From the NCBI RefSeq assembly GCF_013823965.1, contig NZ_PNNA01000101.1, positions 62,001 to 126,000 on the forward strand: a stretch of 64,000 bases of DNA, in the 5' to 3' direction. Shown here piece after piece: positions 1 through 8,883 of the stretch (its first letter is position 1; every line of letters begins with the position of its first letter). The position numbers were made by a program, and so were the translations under genes. The notes under the pieces were generated by a model, which saw nothing but the letters and a program-made list of their open reading frames with translations, was not told the origin of the DNA and made no database searches. The DNA is from Flavobacterium sp. (GTDB taxonomy: Bacteria > Bacteroidota > Bacteroidia > Flavobacteriales > Flavobacteriaceae).

Positions 1-1285
1 GTGCTGAAACTTCGAGTGTTTCGGCTCCACTAAAGATGTTTCTAATGCTTTCCGTGACACTGCCAGCAATCCCGAAAGTTTGAATGTTGGAATGAGTCAC
101 GTCAAATGTGGTGTTCAAACTGTATTTTTTTCGAGGGGACAGATAGACTTTGGCTATCAAGGATTGGGCAGTTGTGTCTCTTTTGTCCATTTCGTAAAGA
201 ATGGTTGGATAGTTAAAAATCTTGAGATTATTCAAGTAACGTGTGGTCAAAACGGTTCTAAAATCGGCAAATAAACTTCCCTTTGTGATAAACACCGCAT
301 CGGTTATGGCTCGTGGTTTGTATTTTAATTTTTCATGGCTGTACAAATGAAAATTATTGTAGGTTGTGCTGTCCGTAATTTTATCGTTGCTGTTTGTTGC
401 CGAATAATCGGTATAAATATTCACATCGCTTATTTTGTATATTTTGAAAGGGACTGTTCTGGTAGAGTCATTTTCTTGAATGGAATAGTTGTTTATTTTT
501 AAATTTATGTTGGCCTTGTTTTTAGTATTTAGGGTGTCGATGTCAAACGTTACGTAATTAGGTTGAAAATTATATACGCCATTGTTCCTGAAATGAGTGG
601 TGATTCTATTTTTTTCATTGTCAAAATCTTCTGTTTTATATTGATTTCCAGATTTCAATAAAGAATTGGCTTTGGTTGCCTGGTACATTGAATCTAATGC
701 TGGAGTGTAAATTGTAGTCTTCAAAGAATCTAAAAAATAGGGATTCCCAGTAGTTATGGTATATTTTATTTTGGCTTTTTTGGCACTTATGCTGTCTAAT
801 TTATAATTGGCTTTTACGCCAAAAAAACCATTGTTGAAATAATAATATTTTAATCTCGAAATCGATTTGTTGGTTCTTATCGTGTCAATAATTACGGGAG
901 CTTCGCCGGTTTTTTTCAAGAATTCGTGAATCCCCTTGTACCAAAAAGATTGCCCAAGTCGATCCACTTGTTTTGCTGACAGCCATTTGGATTGTTTTTC
1001 ATACTTGCCGGGATTATTGATAAATTTGGCTTTATAGGATGAATCTGGCTTTGGTTTGGCAATGTTGAATAAGTTCAATCGCAATCGATAACCAAGGATG
1101 GAACTGTTTGGTTTTTGATACAATTGATTAATGACATCATCATTCTTCACGGTTTTGTCATTGGCCAAGATTTCATTTTTGGTTAGTAGCTGTTTTCCGT
1201 CCGGGACACGTTTTACAGTGTCGCAAGCCGAGATAATTATTCCTATTAAAATAAATGTTGCTATTTTTGTGCTAATCTTTTTCAA
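1..1285 (-). CDS. Omp85/BamA-TamA family outer-membrane assembly lipoprotein (partial, 3' end outside window)
   Basis: Reading the minus strand gives an uninterrupted frame of about 428 codons that runs off the window edge. The N-terminus (KKISTKIATFILIGIIISAC) is a lipoprotein signal ending in Cys, followed by DTVKRVPDGKQLL, typical of Bacteroidetes TamA/BamA-like proteins, and by POTRA-like repeats (SRLKYYYFNNGFFGVKA and KNRITTHFRNNGVYNF). The C-terminal barrel lies outside the window. The start is taken as TTG at 1285 because it sits directly before the signal peptide and no in-frame ATG fits; a TAnnTTTG element lies about 20 bases upstream. Divergent from the rRNA methyltransferase gene. 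Likely role: outer-membrane protein insertion or transport. Family assignment is by inference from the N-terminal half only. Confidence 0.8.
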   Translation of the reverse strand, partial: MKKISTKIATFILIGIIISACDTVKRVPDGKQLLTKNEILANDKTVKNDDVINQLYQKPNSSILGYRLRLNLFNIAKPKPDSSYKAKFINNPGKYEKQSKWLSAKQVDRLGQSFWYKGIHEFLKKTGEAPVIIDTIRTNKSISRLKYYYFNNGFFGVKANYKLDSISAKKAKIKYTITTGNPYFLDSLKTTIYTPALDSMYQATKANSLLKSGNQYKTEDFDNEKNRITTHFRNNGVYNFQPNYVTFDIDTLNTKNKANINLKINNYSIQENDSTRTVPFKIYKISDVNIYTDYSATNSNDKITDSTTYNNFHLYSHEKLKYKPRAITDAVFITKGSLFADFRTVLTTRYLNNLKIFNYPTILYEMDKRDTTAQSLIAKVYLSPRKKYSLNTTFDVTHSNIQTFGIAGSVTESIRNIFSGAETLEVSA

Positions 1286-1305
1286 ATGGTCTGAAATATT
1301 TAATT

Positions 1306-1313
1306 CAAAAGTA
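1306..1313 (-). promoter_or_regulatory. Candidate -7 element TACTTTTG
   Basis: Minus-strand TACTTTTG matches the Bacteroidetes TAnnTTTG -7 consensus and lies about 20 bases before the TTG start of the Omp85-like gene. A TTG occurs 23 bases further upstream, inside the start of the divergent gene. Confidence 0.5.
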
Positions 1314-1321
1314 CATTTTTT

Positions 1322-2050
1322 ATGGTTAGTAAAAACCAAATAAAACTTATAACGAGTTTACAACAAAAAAAATATCGATCAATCAACCAATTATTTTTTG
1401 CTGAAGGCATAAAGGTAATTCAAGAATTGGTGGAATCAAATTTTGAATTGGTTCATTTGTACACGACCCAAAATGATTTTGAGGAAGTTTCGAATGACAA
1501 AAAAACGATAATTTCTGAAAATGATTTAAAAAAAATCAGTGCTTTGGCAACGCCAAATACTTGTTTGGCAATTTTTAAAATCCCCAGCGAGAAAAAAACC
1601 AATGAATCAGGATTGATTCTTGCACTGGATTCCATTCGTGATCCCGGAAATTTAGGAACCATTTTGCGATTGTGCGACTGGTTTGGCATCGAACAATTAA
1701 TTTGTTCGAAAGAAACGGTTGATATTTATAATCCAAAAGTGGTTCAAGCCACAATGGGCTCCATTGCCAGGGTCAACGTCAATTATGTGGATTTGGAATC
1801 ATTTATCGACAAAACCAAATTAGCCGTTTTCGGAACTTTTATGGACGGAAACAACATTTATAAAACTGATTTGCCCCAAGAAGGCATTATTGTCATGGGC
1901 AATGAAGCCAATGGGATTTCGCCAGAATTGGAAAGATTAATTAAAAACAGGCTGACCATTCCCCGTTTTGGGACACTTCAAAAAACAGAAAGTTTGAATG
2001 TCGCCACGGCCACGGCAATTATTTTGAGCGAATTTAGAAGATTGTCCTAA
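1322..2050 (+). CDS. TrmH/SpoU-family RNA 2'-O-methyltransferase
   Basis: 242 residues, normal for the SpoU family. The N-terminal part (LFFAEGIKVIQELV) is the small substrate-binding domain. The C-terminal SPOUT knot domain shows motif 1 (DSIRDPGNLGTILRLCDWFG), motif 2 (IIVMGNEANGIS) and motif 3 (TESLNVATATAIILSEFRR). These motifs bind S-adenosylmethionine in RlmB/TrmH-type enzymes that methylate ribose in rRNA or tRNA. The exact target nucleotide cannot be read from sequence. The gene is divergent from the Omp85-like gene and convergent with porT; no clear hairpin separates it from porT (24 bases between stops). Confidence 0.9.
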   Translation: MVSKNQIKLITSLQQKKYRSINQLFFAEGIKVIQELVESNFELVHLYTTQNDFEEVSNDKKTIISENDLKKISALATPNTCLAIFKIPSEKKTNESGLILALDSIRDPGNLGTILRLCDWFGIEQLICSKETVDIYNPKVVQATMGSIARVNVNYVDLESFIDKTKLAVFGTFMDGNNIYKTDLPQEGIIVMGNEANGISPELERLIKNRLTIPRFGTLQKTESLNVATATAIILSEFRRLS

Positions 2051-2074
2051 AGTTCAAATCTGCCAACTTTTTTA

Positions 2075-2794
2075 CTAGTGGAACGTGAAATTGACAAATA
2101 CCGCCCTAGATTTCATTGATTCAATGTTTCCTGTCCAAGGACTATTGGGGTCATTGTCTCGAATTAATTCGTCTTTAAGTCCAAAAACGCCTCTTATGGA
2201 AGGCGAGAAAATAAAATATTCCGAAAAAATATCAATTCCAAAACCCATTTCATAATTTGTTGTCCAAGGATTAACCCTAAAGCGATTTTCAGAATTATCG
2301 TCTATTGATTTCGAATTACTCGATAAATTTAATGTGGCCGAAACTCCACCCAACAGATAGGGTCGAACATTTCCAGTCCTGAGCGAGGAAAACTTTAGCA
2401 ATAACGGAAAATGAAGGTAAGTACTATTAACTTGTCTAAGCATATCCATAGGAGTAGGTGTCGTTGGGAAATAGCTTAAGGGATATTGTAAATCCCGGGT
2501 TGTGTAATACAATCCGGGTTCAAATCGTAAACTGACGTATTCTTGAAGTTTCAAATTTGCAACAAGACCTACGTTGAAACCCGTGCTTTTTTTTACAAGA
2601 ATGTCTTCACTGACCGTTTTGTAATCTATCTTGAAATCGTAGGAATTGAAACCCAGATAAAAACCAAAATACAGTCGTTGCTTTTGAAAATTTTCCAAGT
2701 TAATGATAGGGTCCCTGCCAAATAATTTATTGGGATTTTGCGCCTGTCCTTTTATGGCAATGCTGAATAAAATCAAGACGACTATTTTTCTCAT
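2075..2794 (-). CDS. porT: PorT/SprT family type IX secretion protein
   Basis: 239 residues from ATG 2794, chosen because it begins a signal peptide (MRKIVVLILFSIAIKGQAQ) and lies one base after the ubiE stop; the longer frame starting at 2851 overlaps ubiE. The mature protein has alternating beta-strand patterns of a PorT/OmpW-like outer-membrane barrel (LYFGFYLGFNSYDFKIDY, LRFEPGLYYTTRDLQYPL, YEMGFGIDIFSEYFIFSP). PorT (SprT in Flavobacterium johnsoniae) is required for type IX secretion of gliding adhesins and enzymes, and a location directly after ubiE is known from F. johnsoniae. Apparently co-transcribed with ubiE. gldA at 49590-50486 is another gliding gene in the same window. Confidence 0.85.
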   Translation of the reverse strand: MRKIVVLILFSIAIKGQAQNPNKLFGRDPIINLENFQKQRLYFGFYLGFNSYDFKIDYKTVSEDILVKKSTGFNVGLVANLKLQEYVSLRFEPGLYYTTRDLQYPLSYFPTTPTPMDMLRQVNSTYLHFPLLLKFSSLRTGNVRPYLLGGVSATLNLSSNSKSIDDNSENRFRVNPWTTNYEMGFGIDIFSEYFIFSPSIRGVFGLKDELIRDNDPNSPWTGNIESMKSRAVFVNFTFH

Positions 2795-2795
2795 A

Positions 2796-3527
2796 CTATT
2801 TCTTGGAAGCTGAATAAATTGTTGCCACGCCAAATGTTTGCGGCAAAGCAACTACATTTATAAACCCAATTTTTTTCAAAATATTGTTCAAGGCTTCGCC
2901 ATAAGGGAAAGCCGCCGCAGATTCTGATAGGTAGCCATAAGCAACATTGTCTTTTGAAAATAATTTTCCAATGATTGGCAAAATATTTTTGCTGTAAAAA
3001 TTATAGCCTTGTTTGTAAGGAGTTTTGTCCGGCACCGACGTTTCTAAAATGACAAAAACGCCATTTGGCTTTAAGACTCTCAAAATTTCTGCCAATCCTT
3101 TTTCCAGATTTTCGAAGTTTCTAACGCCAAAAGCAACCGTGATGGCATCAAAATAATTGTCCTCAAAAGGCATGTTTTCGGAATCGGCCAAAACCATTTC
3201 GATAGTGTTGGACAGGTTTTTTTCTTCAATTTTTTTCTTGCCCACTTCGAGCATTCCAGCCGAAATGTCCAATCCAATAATTTTTTCGGCCTTGGTTTGC
3301 GTCATTAAAATAGCCAAATCTCCCGTTCCAGTCGCAATGTCCAGAATGGTTTTAGGATTGGTTTTGGCTACCATTTGCAAAACTTTTTTGCGCCATTTTA
3401 CATCAATTCCAAAAGAAATAACCCTATTAAGATTATCGTAATTACCGGAAATGGTGTCAAACATTGATGCTACTTGTTCTTTTTTGCTTAAAGTGGAGTC
3501 TTTGTATGGAGTGATATTCTTTGACAT
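2796..3527 (-). CDS. ubiE: Demethylmenaquinone/ubiquinone methyltransferase UbiE (MenG)
   Basis: 243 residues, normal length. Class I SAM-dependent methyltransferase with motif [16 protein letters not shown], acidic motif [11 protein letters not shown], and the family signatures [19 protein letters not shown] near the N-terminus and [20 protein letters not shown] in the middle. It methylates the quinone ring in menaquinone synthesis; Flavobacteriaceae use menaquinone, so the MenG role is expected. A minus-strand TACCTTTG (plus 3543-3550) matching the -7 consensus lies about 16 bases upstream. Its stop is one base from the porT start, so the two form an operon. Confidence 0.95.
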   Translation of the reverse strand: MSKNITPYKDSTLSKKEQVASMFDTISGNYDNLNRVISFGIDVKWRKKVLQMVAKTNPKTILDIATGTGDLAILMTQTKAEKIIGLDISAGMLEVGKKKIEEKNLSNTIEMVLADSENMPFEDNYFDAITVAFGVRNFENLEKGLAEILRVLKPNGVFVILETSVPDKTPYKQGYNFYSKNILPIIGKLFSKDNVAYGYLSESAAAFPYGEALNNILKKIGFINVVALPQTFGVATIYSASKK

Positions 3528-3577
3528 TTTTTAAAATTTTAGCAAAGGTAAACTAGATTTTTGGATAATAAATGTTT

Positions 3578-3628
3578 AACCGCAGATTCGCAGAATTTTT
3601 TTAAAGTTTTTTTAATAAATCTGTGGTT
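3578..3628. repeat. Imperfect inverted repeat, CAGATT family
   Basis: Arms AACCGCAGATT (3578-3588) and AATCTGTGGTT (3618-3628) pair with one mismatch around an AT-rich loop. The sequence resembles the palindrome at 44483-44519, so it is probably a dispersed intergenic repeat. It lies between ubiE (upstream side) and folA. Confidence 0.5.
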
Positions 3629-3686
3629 GAATTAAGCGTTTCGTTTCTTGTTGCATTTTTATCCGTAAGATCCTGTCGTTAGATTT

Positions 3687-4172
3687 TTATTTTTTCCTGA
3701 CGAATGTTTGAAAGGTATAATCATAAAGGTGTTTTTCATCTTTTGGATTAAATATTTCGGAAGCTAATTCCCAGATTTCAGGATTTATTTCCGGGAAATA
3801 AACATCAGCTTCAAACGAATGATGGACACGGGTGATGTCAAGTTGGTCTGCTAAATGGATGGATTGCGTGTAAATTTCGCCGCCACCTATAATGTATAAG
3901 TCTTCCTCTGTGGGGCAAACGGCTATGGCTTTTTCAACATTTGGAACCACGATGCAGCCGTCGTGCGTAAAATCTTTTTGTCGTGTAACAATTACGTGAG
4001 TCCTGTTAGGTAAAGGTTTTGGGAAACTTTCAAAAGTTTTTCTTCCCATAATGATATGGTGTCCTGAAGTGATTTCCTTGAAACGTTTGAAGTCAAGGGG
4101 CAAATGCCAAAGCAAATCATTATTTTTTCCTAGAGCGTTATTTTCGGCGACTGCCGCAATCATAATTATCAT
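3687..4172 (-). CDS. folA: Dihydrofolate reductase
   Basis: 161 residues, typical type I DHFR. It opens with MIIMIAAVAENNALGKNNDL (substrate/NADPH Met20-loop region), then LWHLPLDFKRFKEIT with the catalytic Asp27 equivalent, GRKTFESFP, the NRTHVIVTR strand and IIGGGEIYTQ near residue 94. It reduces dihydrofolate to tetrahydrofolate with NADPH, regenerating the cofactor oxidised by ThyA (5229-6053). Start overlaps the stop of the upstream 2TM gene by four bases, indicating translational coupling. Confidence 0.95.
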   Translation of the reverse strand: MIIMIAAVAENNALGKNNDLLWHLPLDFKRFKEITSGHHIIMGRKTFESFPKPLPNRTHVIVTRQKDFTHDGCIVVPNVEKAIAVCPTEEDLYIIGGGEIYTQSIHLADQLDITRVHHSFEADVYFPEINPEIWELASEIFNPKDEKHLYDYTFQTFVRKK

Positions 4173-4519
4173 TTTTCTGTTGAGGTTAGGTTTGGAAAAT
4201 CATTTTCTACTTTCGTTTGCAATTGGGTTATTTTTTTTTGTTGCAGCGCAATCAGTCTTTCTATTTGTTCTCTTTCCCAGTCTTTGTTCATAAAACAATC
4301 TGTTATGTACACTTTTATAAAATGCATGATCAGGACAAAAAGCCATGCCGTAATTACCCAAATAGACCAATTTGCCGTAAGTCCAAAAACTAAAAAATAA
4401 TTGCCAACAGCCAAAAATATACTTCCTAAAAGAAACAAGACCAAATGAAAAAAGAGTGATTTTTTTTGGTTTATTCTTTTTCTGGCATATTCATATAGTT
4501 CGTGTTGTCCTTTTTCCAT
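4169..4519 (-). CDS. 2TM domain-containing small membrane protein
   Basis: 116 residues. A basic N-terminus (YEYARKRINQKKSLFFHLVLF) leads into two predicted membrane helices (about residues 24-46 and 51-72), then a charged helical tail (NKDWEREQIERLIALQQKKITQLQ) likely to form a coiled coil. This arrangement matches the 2TM domain family, common in Flavobacteriia and often found fused to LytTR or histidine kinase domains; the function of stand-alone members is unknown. Translationally coupled to folA by a four-base overlap. A near-consensus -7 (TATCTTTA, plus 4538-4545) precedes it. Confidence 0.8.
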   Translation of the reverse strand: MEKGQHELYEYARKRINQKKSLFFHLVLFLLGSIFLAVGNYFLVFGLTANWSIWVITAWLFVLIMHFIKVYITDCFMNKDWEREQIERLIALQQKKITQLQTKVENDFPNLTSTEK

Positions 4520-4756
4520 AGTGAATGATTTTGATTATAAAGATAAAATTTATTTTGAATTTCCATTATTTTGATCCAAGATTATTCCAAGAGAAAGCGT
4601 TTCGTGGTTTGGAATGTATAAATTTTATCAATTATTTTTATGAATAAGCCTTAAAATTACTAGTGTTGTTGGTATAGTCATAAAAATTGACACTAAATGT
4701 TGAATGTCCAAAAAAAAATATTTTCTTTGTCCCATAAATCTAAAAATGAAATAGTT

Positions 4757-5053
4757 ATGGCAATAAAAAAACAATTTGTAAAAACCAAACCAGTTTGTAA
4801 AGTTACATTTTCGGTTGAAGCCAAAGAAGCAAATACAGCTTCGGTTGTAGGAGATTTCAATAATTGGAACCCAGCAGAAGGAGAATTGTCAAAATTAAAA
4901 AATGGCACTTTCAAAGGCGTTTTTGATTTGCCAAAAGATGCTGTTTATGAATTTAAGTATATTGTTGACGGTGCTTATGTCAACGAACCGGAAGCAGATT
5001 CTTTCAAATGGAACGATTTTGCAGGAGCCGAAAATGGAGTATTAGAAGTATAA
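4757..5053 (+). CDS. Small isoamylase early-set (CBM48-like) domain protein
   Basis: 98 residues from ATG 4757; the longer frame to 4697 lacks support. The sequence is a single immunoglobulin-like glycogen-binding fold: KVTFSVEAKEANTASVVGDFNNWNP, then GTFKGVFDLPKDAVYEFKYIVDG and a terminal EADSFKWNDFAGAENGVLEV. The VVGDFNNWNP and YEFKYIVDG motifs are diagnostic of the CBM48/AMPK-beta early-set family. No catalytic domain is attached. Such stand-alone proteins are frequent in Flavobacteria and presumably bind carbohydrate; their role is not established. It is a monocistronic gene followed by a strong terminator. Confidence 0.85.
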   Translation: MAIKKQFVKTKPVCKVTFSVEAKEANTASVVGDFNNWNPAEGELSKLKNGTFKGVFDLPKDAVYEFKYIVDGAYVNEPEADSFKWNDFAGAENGVLEV

Positions 5054-5061
5054 TAATAAGT

Positions 5062-5094
5062 AAAAAATCCGCTGAAAAGCGGATTTTTTGTTTT
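5062..5094 (+). terminator. Rho-independent terminator
   Basis: Perfect 12-bp stem AAAAAATCCGCT (5062-5073) and AGCGGATTTTTT (5078-5089) with GAAA tetraloop, followed by GTTTTT. Confidence 0.9.
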
Positions 5095-5228
5095 TATGGA
5101 TTAAAGCAGACTTTATAATCTAGCTTTTATTTTTGCTATTACAAACAGTCAGAAACTGAAGTTGACATCTATTGTTCCTTTAAGAATTTAGGAGAATAAG
5201 GTAAAAAATATGCACTGTTGAGCAAAAA

Positions 5229-6053
5229 TCACACAGCAACACTTCCTTTTATCGAGTCGTGCGGTTCGTAATTTTCTAACGTGAAATCGTCATAAGTAAA
5301 TTCGAAAATGTCTTTTACGGCAGGATTCAAAATCATTTTTGGCAATGATTTTGGTTTGCGCGACAATTGCAATTCGAGTTGCTCAAAATGATTGTTGTAA
5401 ATATGGGCATCGCCAAAAGTGTGGATAAATTCGCCGGCTTCCAAATCACAAACTTGGGCAATCATCATGGTGAACAGGGCATAAGAAGCGATATTGAAAG
5501 GTACTCCAAGAAAAATATCGGCACTTCTTTGGTACAATTGGCATGACAATTTTCCGTCGGCAACATAGAATTGGAAGAAAGCGTGACAAGGAGGCAAAGC
5601 TGCTTTATTGTTGGCCACATTTTCTGCAAATGATATCGAAGTGTCCGGTAAAACGCCAGGATTCCATGCAGAAACCAGCATTCTTCGGCTGTTTGGATTG
5701 GTTTTCAATTCTTTGATAAGATCAGTGATTTGGTCAATTTCCTCGCTGTTCCAGTTGCGCCATTGGTGTCCGTAAATGGGGCCTAAATTGCCGTTTTCAT
5801 CAGCCCATGCGTCCCAAATTTTCACGCCATTTTCTTGAAGATATTTAATATTGGTGTCGCCTTTCAAGAACCAAAGCAATTCGTGTATGATTGATTTGAG
5901 GTGTAATTTTTTCGTGGTCACCATTGGAAAACCTTCTGCTAAATCAAATCGCATTTGGTAACCAAAAACGCTTTTTGTTCCTGTTCCTGTTCGATCTCCT
6001 TTTTGATTTCCGTTTTTTAAAACGTGTTTTACTAAGTCTAGGTATTGTTTCAT
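5229..6053 (-). CDS. thyA: Thymidylate synthase
   Basis: 274 residues. Folate-dependent ThyA with [20 protein letters not shown] at the N-terminus (dUMP phosphate Arg), [18 protein letters not shown], the catalytic Cys156 in [29 protein letters not shown] and [12 protein letters not shown]. It converts dUMP and methylene-tetrahydrofolate to dTMP and dihydrofolate. folA lies downstream on the same strand beyond the CBM48-like gene, a functional neighbour. Its start codon directly abuts a copy of a GTCATTGCGAGGAACGAA-type repeat. Confidence 0.97.
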   Translation of the reverse strand: MKQYLDLVKHVLKNGNQKGDRTGTGTKSVFGYQMRFDLAEGFPMVTTKKLHLKSIIHELLWFLKGDTNIKYLQENGVKIWDAWADENGNLGPIYGHQWRNWNSEEIDQITDLIKELKTNPNSRRMLVSAWNPGVLPDTSISFAENVANNKAALPPCHAFFQFYVADGKLSCQLYQRSADIFLGVPFNIASYALFTMMIAQVCDLEAGEFIHTFGDAHIYNNHFEQLELQLSRKPKSLPKMILNPAVKDIFEFTYDDFTLENYEPHDSIKGSVAV

Positions 6054-6090
6054 GTCATTGCGAGGAACGAAACAATCTGTTCGTTCTTAT
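6054..6090. repeat. Repeat beginning GTCATTGCGAGGAACGAA
   Basis: The 26 bases from 6054 match a palindromic repeat motif that I recognise from many bacterial genomes (core ATTGCGAGGAACGAAGCAATC), here with GAACGAA and TTCGTTC (6064-6085) as inverted arms. It touches the thyA start codon. Confidence 0.5.
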
Positions 6091-6130
6091 GGTTGTTTTC
6101 TGTTTTCTAATCTTGTTTCTGCAACTGGTA

Positions 6131-6757
6131 TTATTGTCTTCTCGAAATTTCGTCCCTGATTTTAGCTGCCTTTTCATAGTCTTCGTGGCTTACGGCTTGA
6201 TCCAGCAATTCGTTTAATTCCTGCAAGCTGTTTTTTGTATAGGTTTCGCCAGATTTATTGCTTTCTTCTCCCAACCCAAAAGTTTCAGGGTTCGAAAGCA
6301 CGTCGTCTAAATCCTGTGAACCTTTATCAGCGTCCAATGGATTTGCCTTCAAGTAAATACCGGCTTTGTCCAAAATGTTTTTATAAGTAAAAATAGGAGC
6401 ATTAAATCGCAAAGCCAACGCAATGGCGTCGGATGTCCTGGCGTCAATTATTTCTTCGATTTTATCTCTTTCACAAATGATGCTGGAGTAAAAAACCCCG
6501 TCGACCAACTTGTGAATGATGACTTGTTTTACTACAATATCGAAACGTTCTGCAAAATTTTTGAATAAATCATGGGTCAAAGGACGTGGTGGTTTTATTT
6601 CTTTTTCCAATGCAATGGCAATGGATTGAGCTTCGAAAGCACCAATAACGATAGGCAACTTTCTTTCGCCATCAACCTCATTTAAAATCAAGGCATATGC
6701 TCCGTTTTGGGTTTGACTGTAAGAAATTCCTTTTATGGATAATTTAACTAAGCTCAT
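6131..6757 (-). CDS. Bifunctional nuclease family protein (DUF151) with C-terminal UVR motif
   Basis: 208 residues. The N-terminal about 135 residues form the BFN/DUF151 domain (LPIVIGAFEAQSIAIALE, RPLTHDLF, SSIICERDKIEEIIDARTSDAIALALRFNAPIF). A C-terminal helix (ELNELLDQAVSHEDYEKAAK, then IRDEI) is a UvrB/UvrC-type UVR motif. Plant and bacterial homologues have reported DNase/RNase activity; the role in Bacteroidetes is not known. Conserved location next to etfBA. It is preceded by the etfA terminator, so it probably has its own promoter. Confidence 0.88.
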   Translation of the reverse strand: MSLVKLSIKGISYSQTQNGAYALILNEVDGERKLPIVIGAFEAQSIAIALEKEIKPPRPLTHDLFKNFAERFDIVVKQVIIHKLVDGVFYSSIICERDKIEEIIDARTSDAIALALRFNAPIFTYKNILDKAGIYLKANPLDADKGSQDLDDVLSNPETFGLGEESNKSGETYTKNSLQELNELLDQAVSHEDYEKAAKIRDEISRRQ

Positions 6758-6851
6758 AATTGAAGAGTTGAAAAGTACATAGTGTCTTAAATTTACGAAT
6801 TTTTGCTTTGAGTGTAAAATAAAAATGCAATTTTAATCAAAAAACGCGAGA

Positions 6852-6900
6852 CAAAAAAGCTGCCACAAGCAAAGATACGATTATCTTGTTTGTGGCAGCT
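6852..6900 (-). terminator. Rho-independent terminator of etfBA
   Basis: On the minus strand AGCTGCCACAA (from 6900) pairs with TTGTGGCAGCT (ending 6858), extended by further pairs around a short loop at 6878-6880, and is followed by TTTTTTG. Confidence 0.9.
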
Positions 6901-6923
6901 ATATTTTTGGGCGAATGCTATAT

Positions 6924-7892
6924 TTAAGAATGCGACGCTTTAAAGGCTTTCAGTTTTTCGGTTAATCTAGGCACGACATCAAAAGCATCTCCAACAATTC
7001 CATAGTCGGCAACTTTAAAGAAAGGTGCTTCCGGATCTGTATTGATGACCACTTTTACTTTTGAGGAGTTGATTCCCGCAATGTGTTGAATCGCACCCGA
7101 AATTCCAATGGCAATGTATAAATTTGAGGCGACTGGTTTTCCTGTTTGGCCAACGTGTTCTGAATGAGGTCTCCAGTCTAAATCGGATACCGGCTTGGAA
7201 CAAGCTGTTGCAGCTCCTAGAACTTCGGCTAATTCTTCAATCATTCCCCAGTTTTCAGGGCCTTTTAATCCACGACCTCCAGAAACCACGATATCGGCAT
7301 CGGCAAGGGAAATTTTTCCGGAAACTTTTTCCACGGATTCCACTTTTATTCCAAAATCATTGTCTCCAATAGTTGGATTAAAATCTTCTTCGGTCAAATT
7401 GGAAGCACTTTCGAAAATGCCGTAAGAGTTTTTGGCCAAGCCAAGAATTTTCACGTCAGTGTCAATCTCGGTAATATTGAAAGCCTTGTTTGAAAAGGCA
7501 TTTCTTTTTACTTGAAAAGGCGAAGTGCTCACGGGCAATCCCACCACATTCGAGGCAAAACCAGCTTCCAACGAAACGGCAACCAATGGTGCAAGATAAA
7601 TGCTGTCAGTGGTTGAAGAAAGCAAAACCAGTTTGGCACCTTCTTTTTGGGCGGCTTGTTTGATGACATCGGCATAGGCTTTTGCCGAAAAACCAGATAG
7701 TTTGTCATTGGTTACTTTCAAAACTTTGTCCACTCCATATTTTGATAATTCCGAAACATCTGTGGTATTTATGGTTACGGCTGTAACGGTTGTTCCTAAT
7801 GATTCGGCTACTTTTTTTGCATAAGAAGCCAATTCGAAAGCTACTTTTCTGAATTTTCCTTCTACGGATTCTGCATGTATTAATATTGACAT
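6924..7892 (-). CDS. etfA: Electron transfer flavoprotein subunit alpha
   Basis: 322 residues. The C-terminal FAD domain shows VSGGRGLKGPENWGMIEELA, ATACSKPVSDLDWRPHSEHV, GQTGKPVASNLYIAIGISGA and IQHIAGI, the ETF-alpha signature region. The ETF heterodimer takes electrons from acyl-CoA and other dehydrogenases and passes them to ETF-quinone oxidoreductase. It follows etfB with a 126-base gap containing AGATTTTAGATT-type degenerate repeats (7900-7930 and 8005-8025) and ends at a strong terminator. Confidence 0.96.
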   Translation of the reverse strand: MSILIHAESVEGKFRKVAFELASYAKKVAESLGTTVTAVTINTTDVSELSKYGVDKVLKVTNDKLSGFSAKAYADVIKQAAQKEGAKLVLLSSTTDSIYLAPLVAVSLEAGFASNVVGLPVSTSPFQVKRNAFSNKAFNITEIDTDVKILGLAKNSYGIFESASNLTEEDFNPTIGDNDFGIKVESVEKVSGKISLADADIVVSGGRGLKGPENWGMIEELAEVLGAATACSKPVSDLDWRPHSEHVGQTGKPVASNLYIAIGISGAIQHIAGINSSKVKVVINTDPEAPFFKVADYGIVGDAFDVVPRLTEKLKAFKASHS

Positions 7893-8018
7893 AATGATTT
7901 TAGATTGCAGATTTTAGATTTCAGATTTCAGAATCTGGAAACTAAAAACTTGATTGATATTGTATTTTAAATTAACGATTTAGATGCGATTTTATACTGC
8001 TGTCTGCAATCTAAAATC

Positions 8019-8765
8019 TTAAATTACTTTTGCTTCGTTGTGTAATAAATTGATTAATTCGTCCAAGTTGTCGGCAGCGACTAATTTCACGGCAGATTTT
8101 GGTGCAGGTTTTTCGAATTTCACGGCTTTGGAGTTTATTGAAGCCTCAACGGGTTCTACCACGGTCAATGTTTTTGTTCTGGCGGTCATAATTCCTCTCA
8201 TGTTCGGTATGCGTAAATCTTTTTCTTCCACCAATCCTTTTTGTCCTCCAATGATTAGGGGCAACGTTGTTGAAACGGCTTCTCTTCCGCCGTCAATTTC
8301 GCGGATGGCTTTTACGTTTGTTCCGTCTACGTTTATTTCGGTGCAAGCATTTAGAAAATTATAGCCCAGAATTCCGGCAATCATTCCGGGAACCATTCCG
8401 CCATTATAATCCAAGGATTCTTTACCGGCAATCACAAGGTCGTATGCGCCGTTTTTTATCACTTCGGCAAGTTGTTTGGCAACAAAGAAACTGTCCGTTG
8501 GATTAGCATTCACTCGAATTGCATCGTTGGCGCCAATGGCCAGTGCTTTTCTTAAAGTTGGCTCCGTTTCCGGTCCACCTACATTGACAACGGTAATCGT
8601 TGCGGCTTGTTGCTCTTGAAACCAAACGGCACGAGTCAAGCCATATTCATCATTTGGATTGATTACAAACTGAACTCCATTAGTGTCAAATTGGGAATCA
8701 TCATTGGTAAAATTAATTTTTGAAGTAGTATCAGGAACGTGACTGATGCAAACTAATATTTTCAT
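8019..8765 (-). CDS. etfB: Electron transfer flavoprotein subunit beta
   Basis: 248 residues. MKILVCISHVPDTTSKINFT start, NPNDEYGLTRAVWFQEQQAA, the VIAGKESLDYNGGMVPGMIA signature binding AMP, and REIDGGREAVSTTLPLIIGGQ are typical of ETF-beta. It partners EtfA (6924-7892) directly downstream. A minus-strand TAATTTTG (plus 8795-8802), matching the TAnnTTTG -7 consensus, lies about 30 bases upstream of the start. Confidence 0.96.
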   Translation of the reverse strand: MKILVCISHVPDTTSKINFTNDDSQFDTNGVQFVINPNDEYGLTRAVWFQEQQAATITVVNVGGPETEPTLRKALAIGANDAIRVNANPTDSFFVAKQLAEVIKNGAYDLVIAGKESLDYNGGMVPGMIAGILGYNFLNACTEINVDGTNVKAIREIDGGREAVSTTLPLIIGGQKGLVEEKDLRIPNMRGIMTARTKTLTVVEPVEASINSKAVKFEKPAPKSAVKLVAADNLDELINLLHNEAKVI

Positions 8766-8883
8766 AATTTGGATTTTTTTCTAAATTGGTTTCACAAAAT
8801 TATAATAAATAATCCGAATAATATACTATGCGTGCATAATATTTTAAACAAACTATTACGATTTCGCATTCTCATAGAATCGG

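Noticed and set aside
5924..6217. 97-codon plus-strand ORF opposite thyA and the nuclease gene
   Set aside because: Overlaps two strongly identified minus-strand genes and a repeat; hydrophobic low-complexity content.
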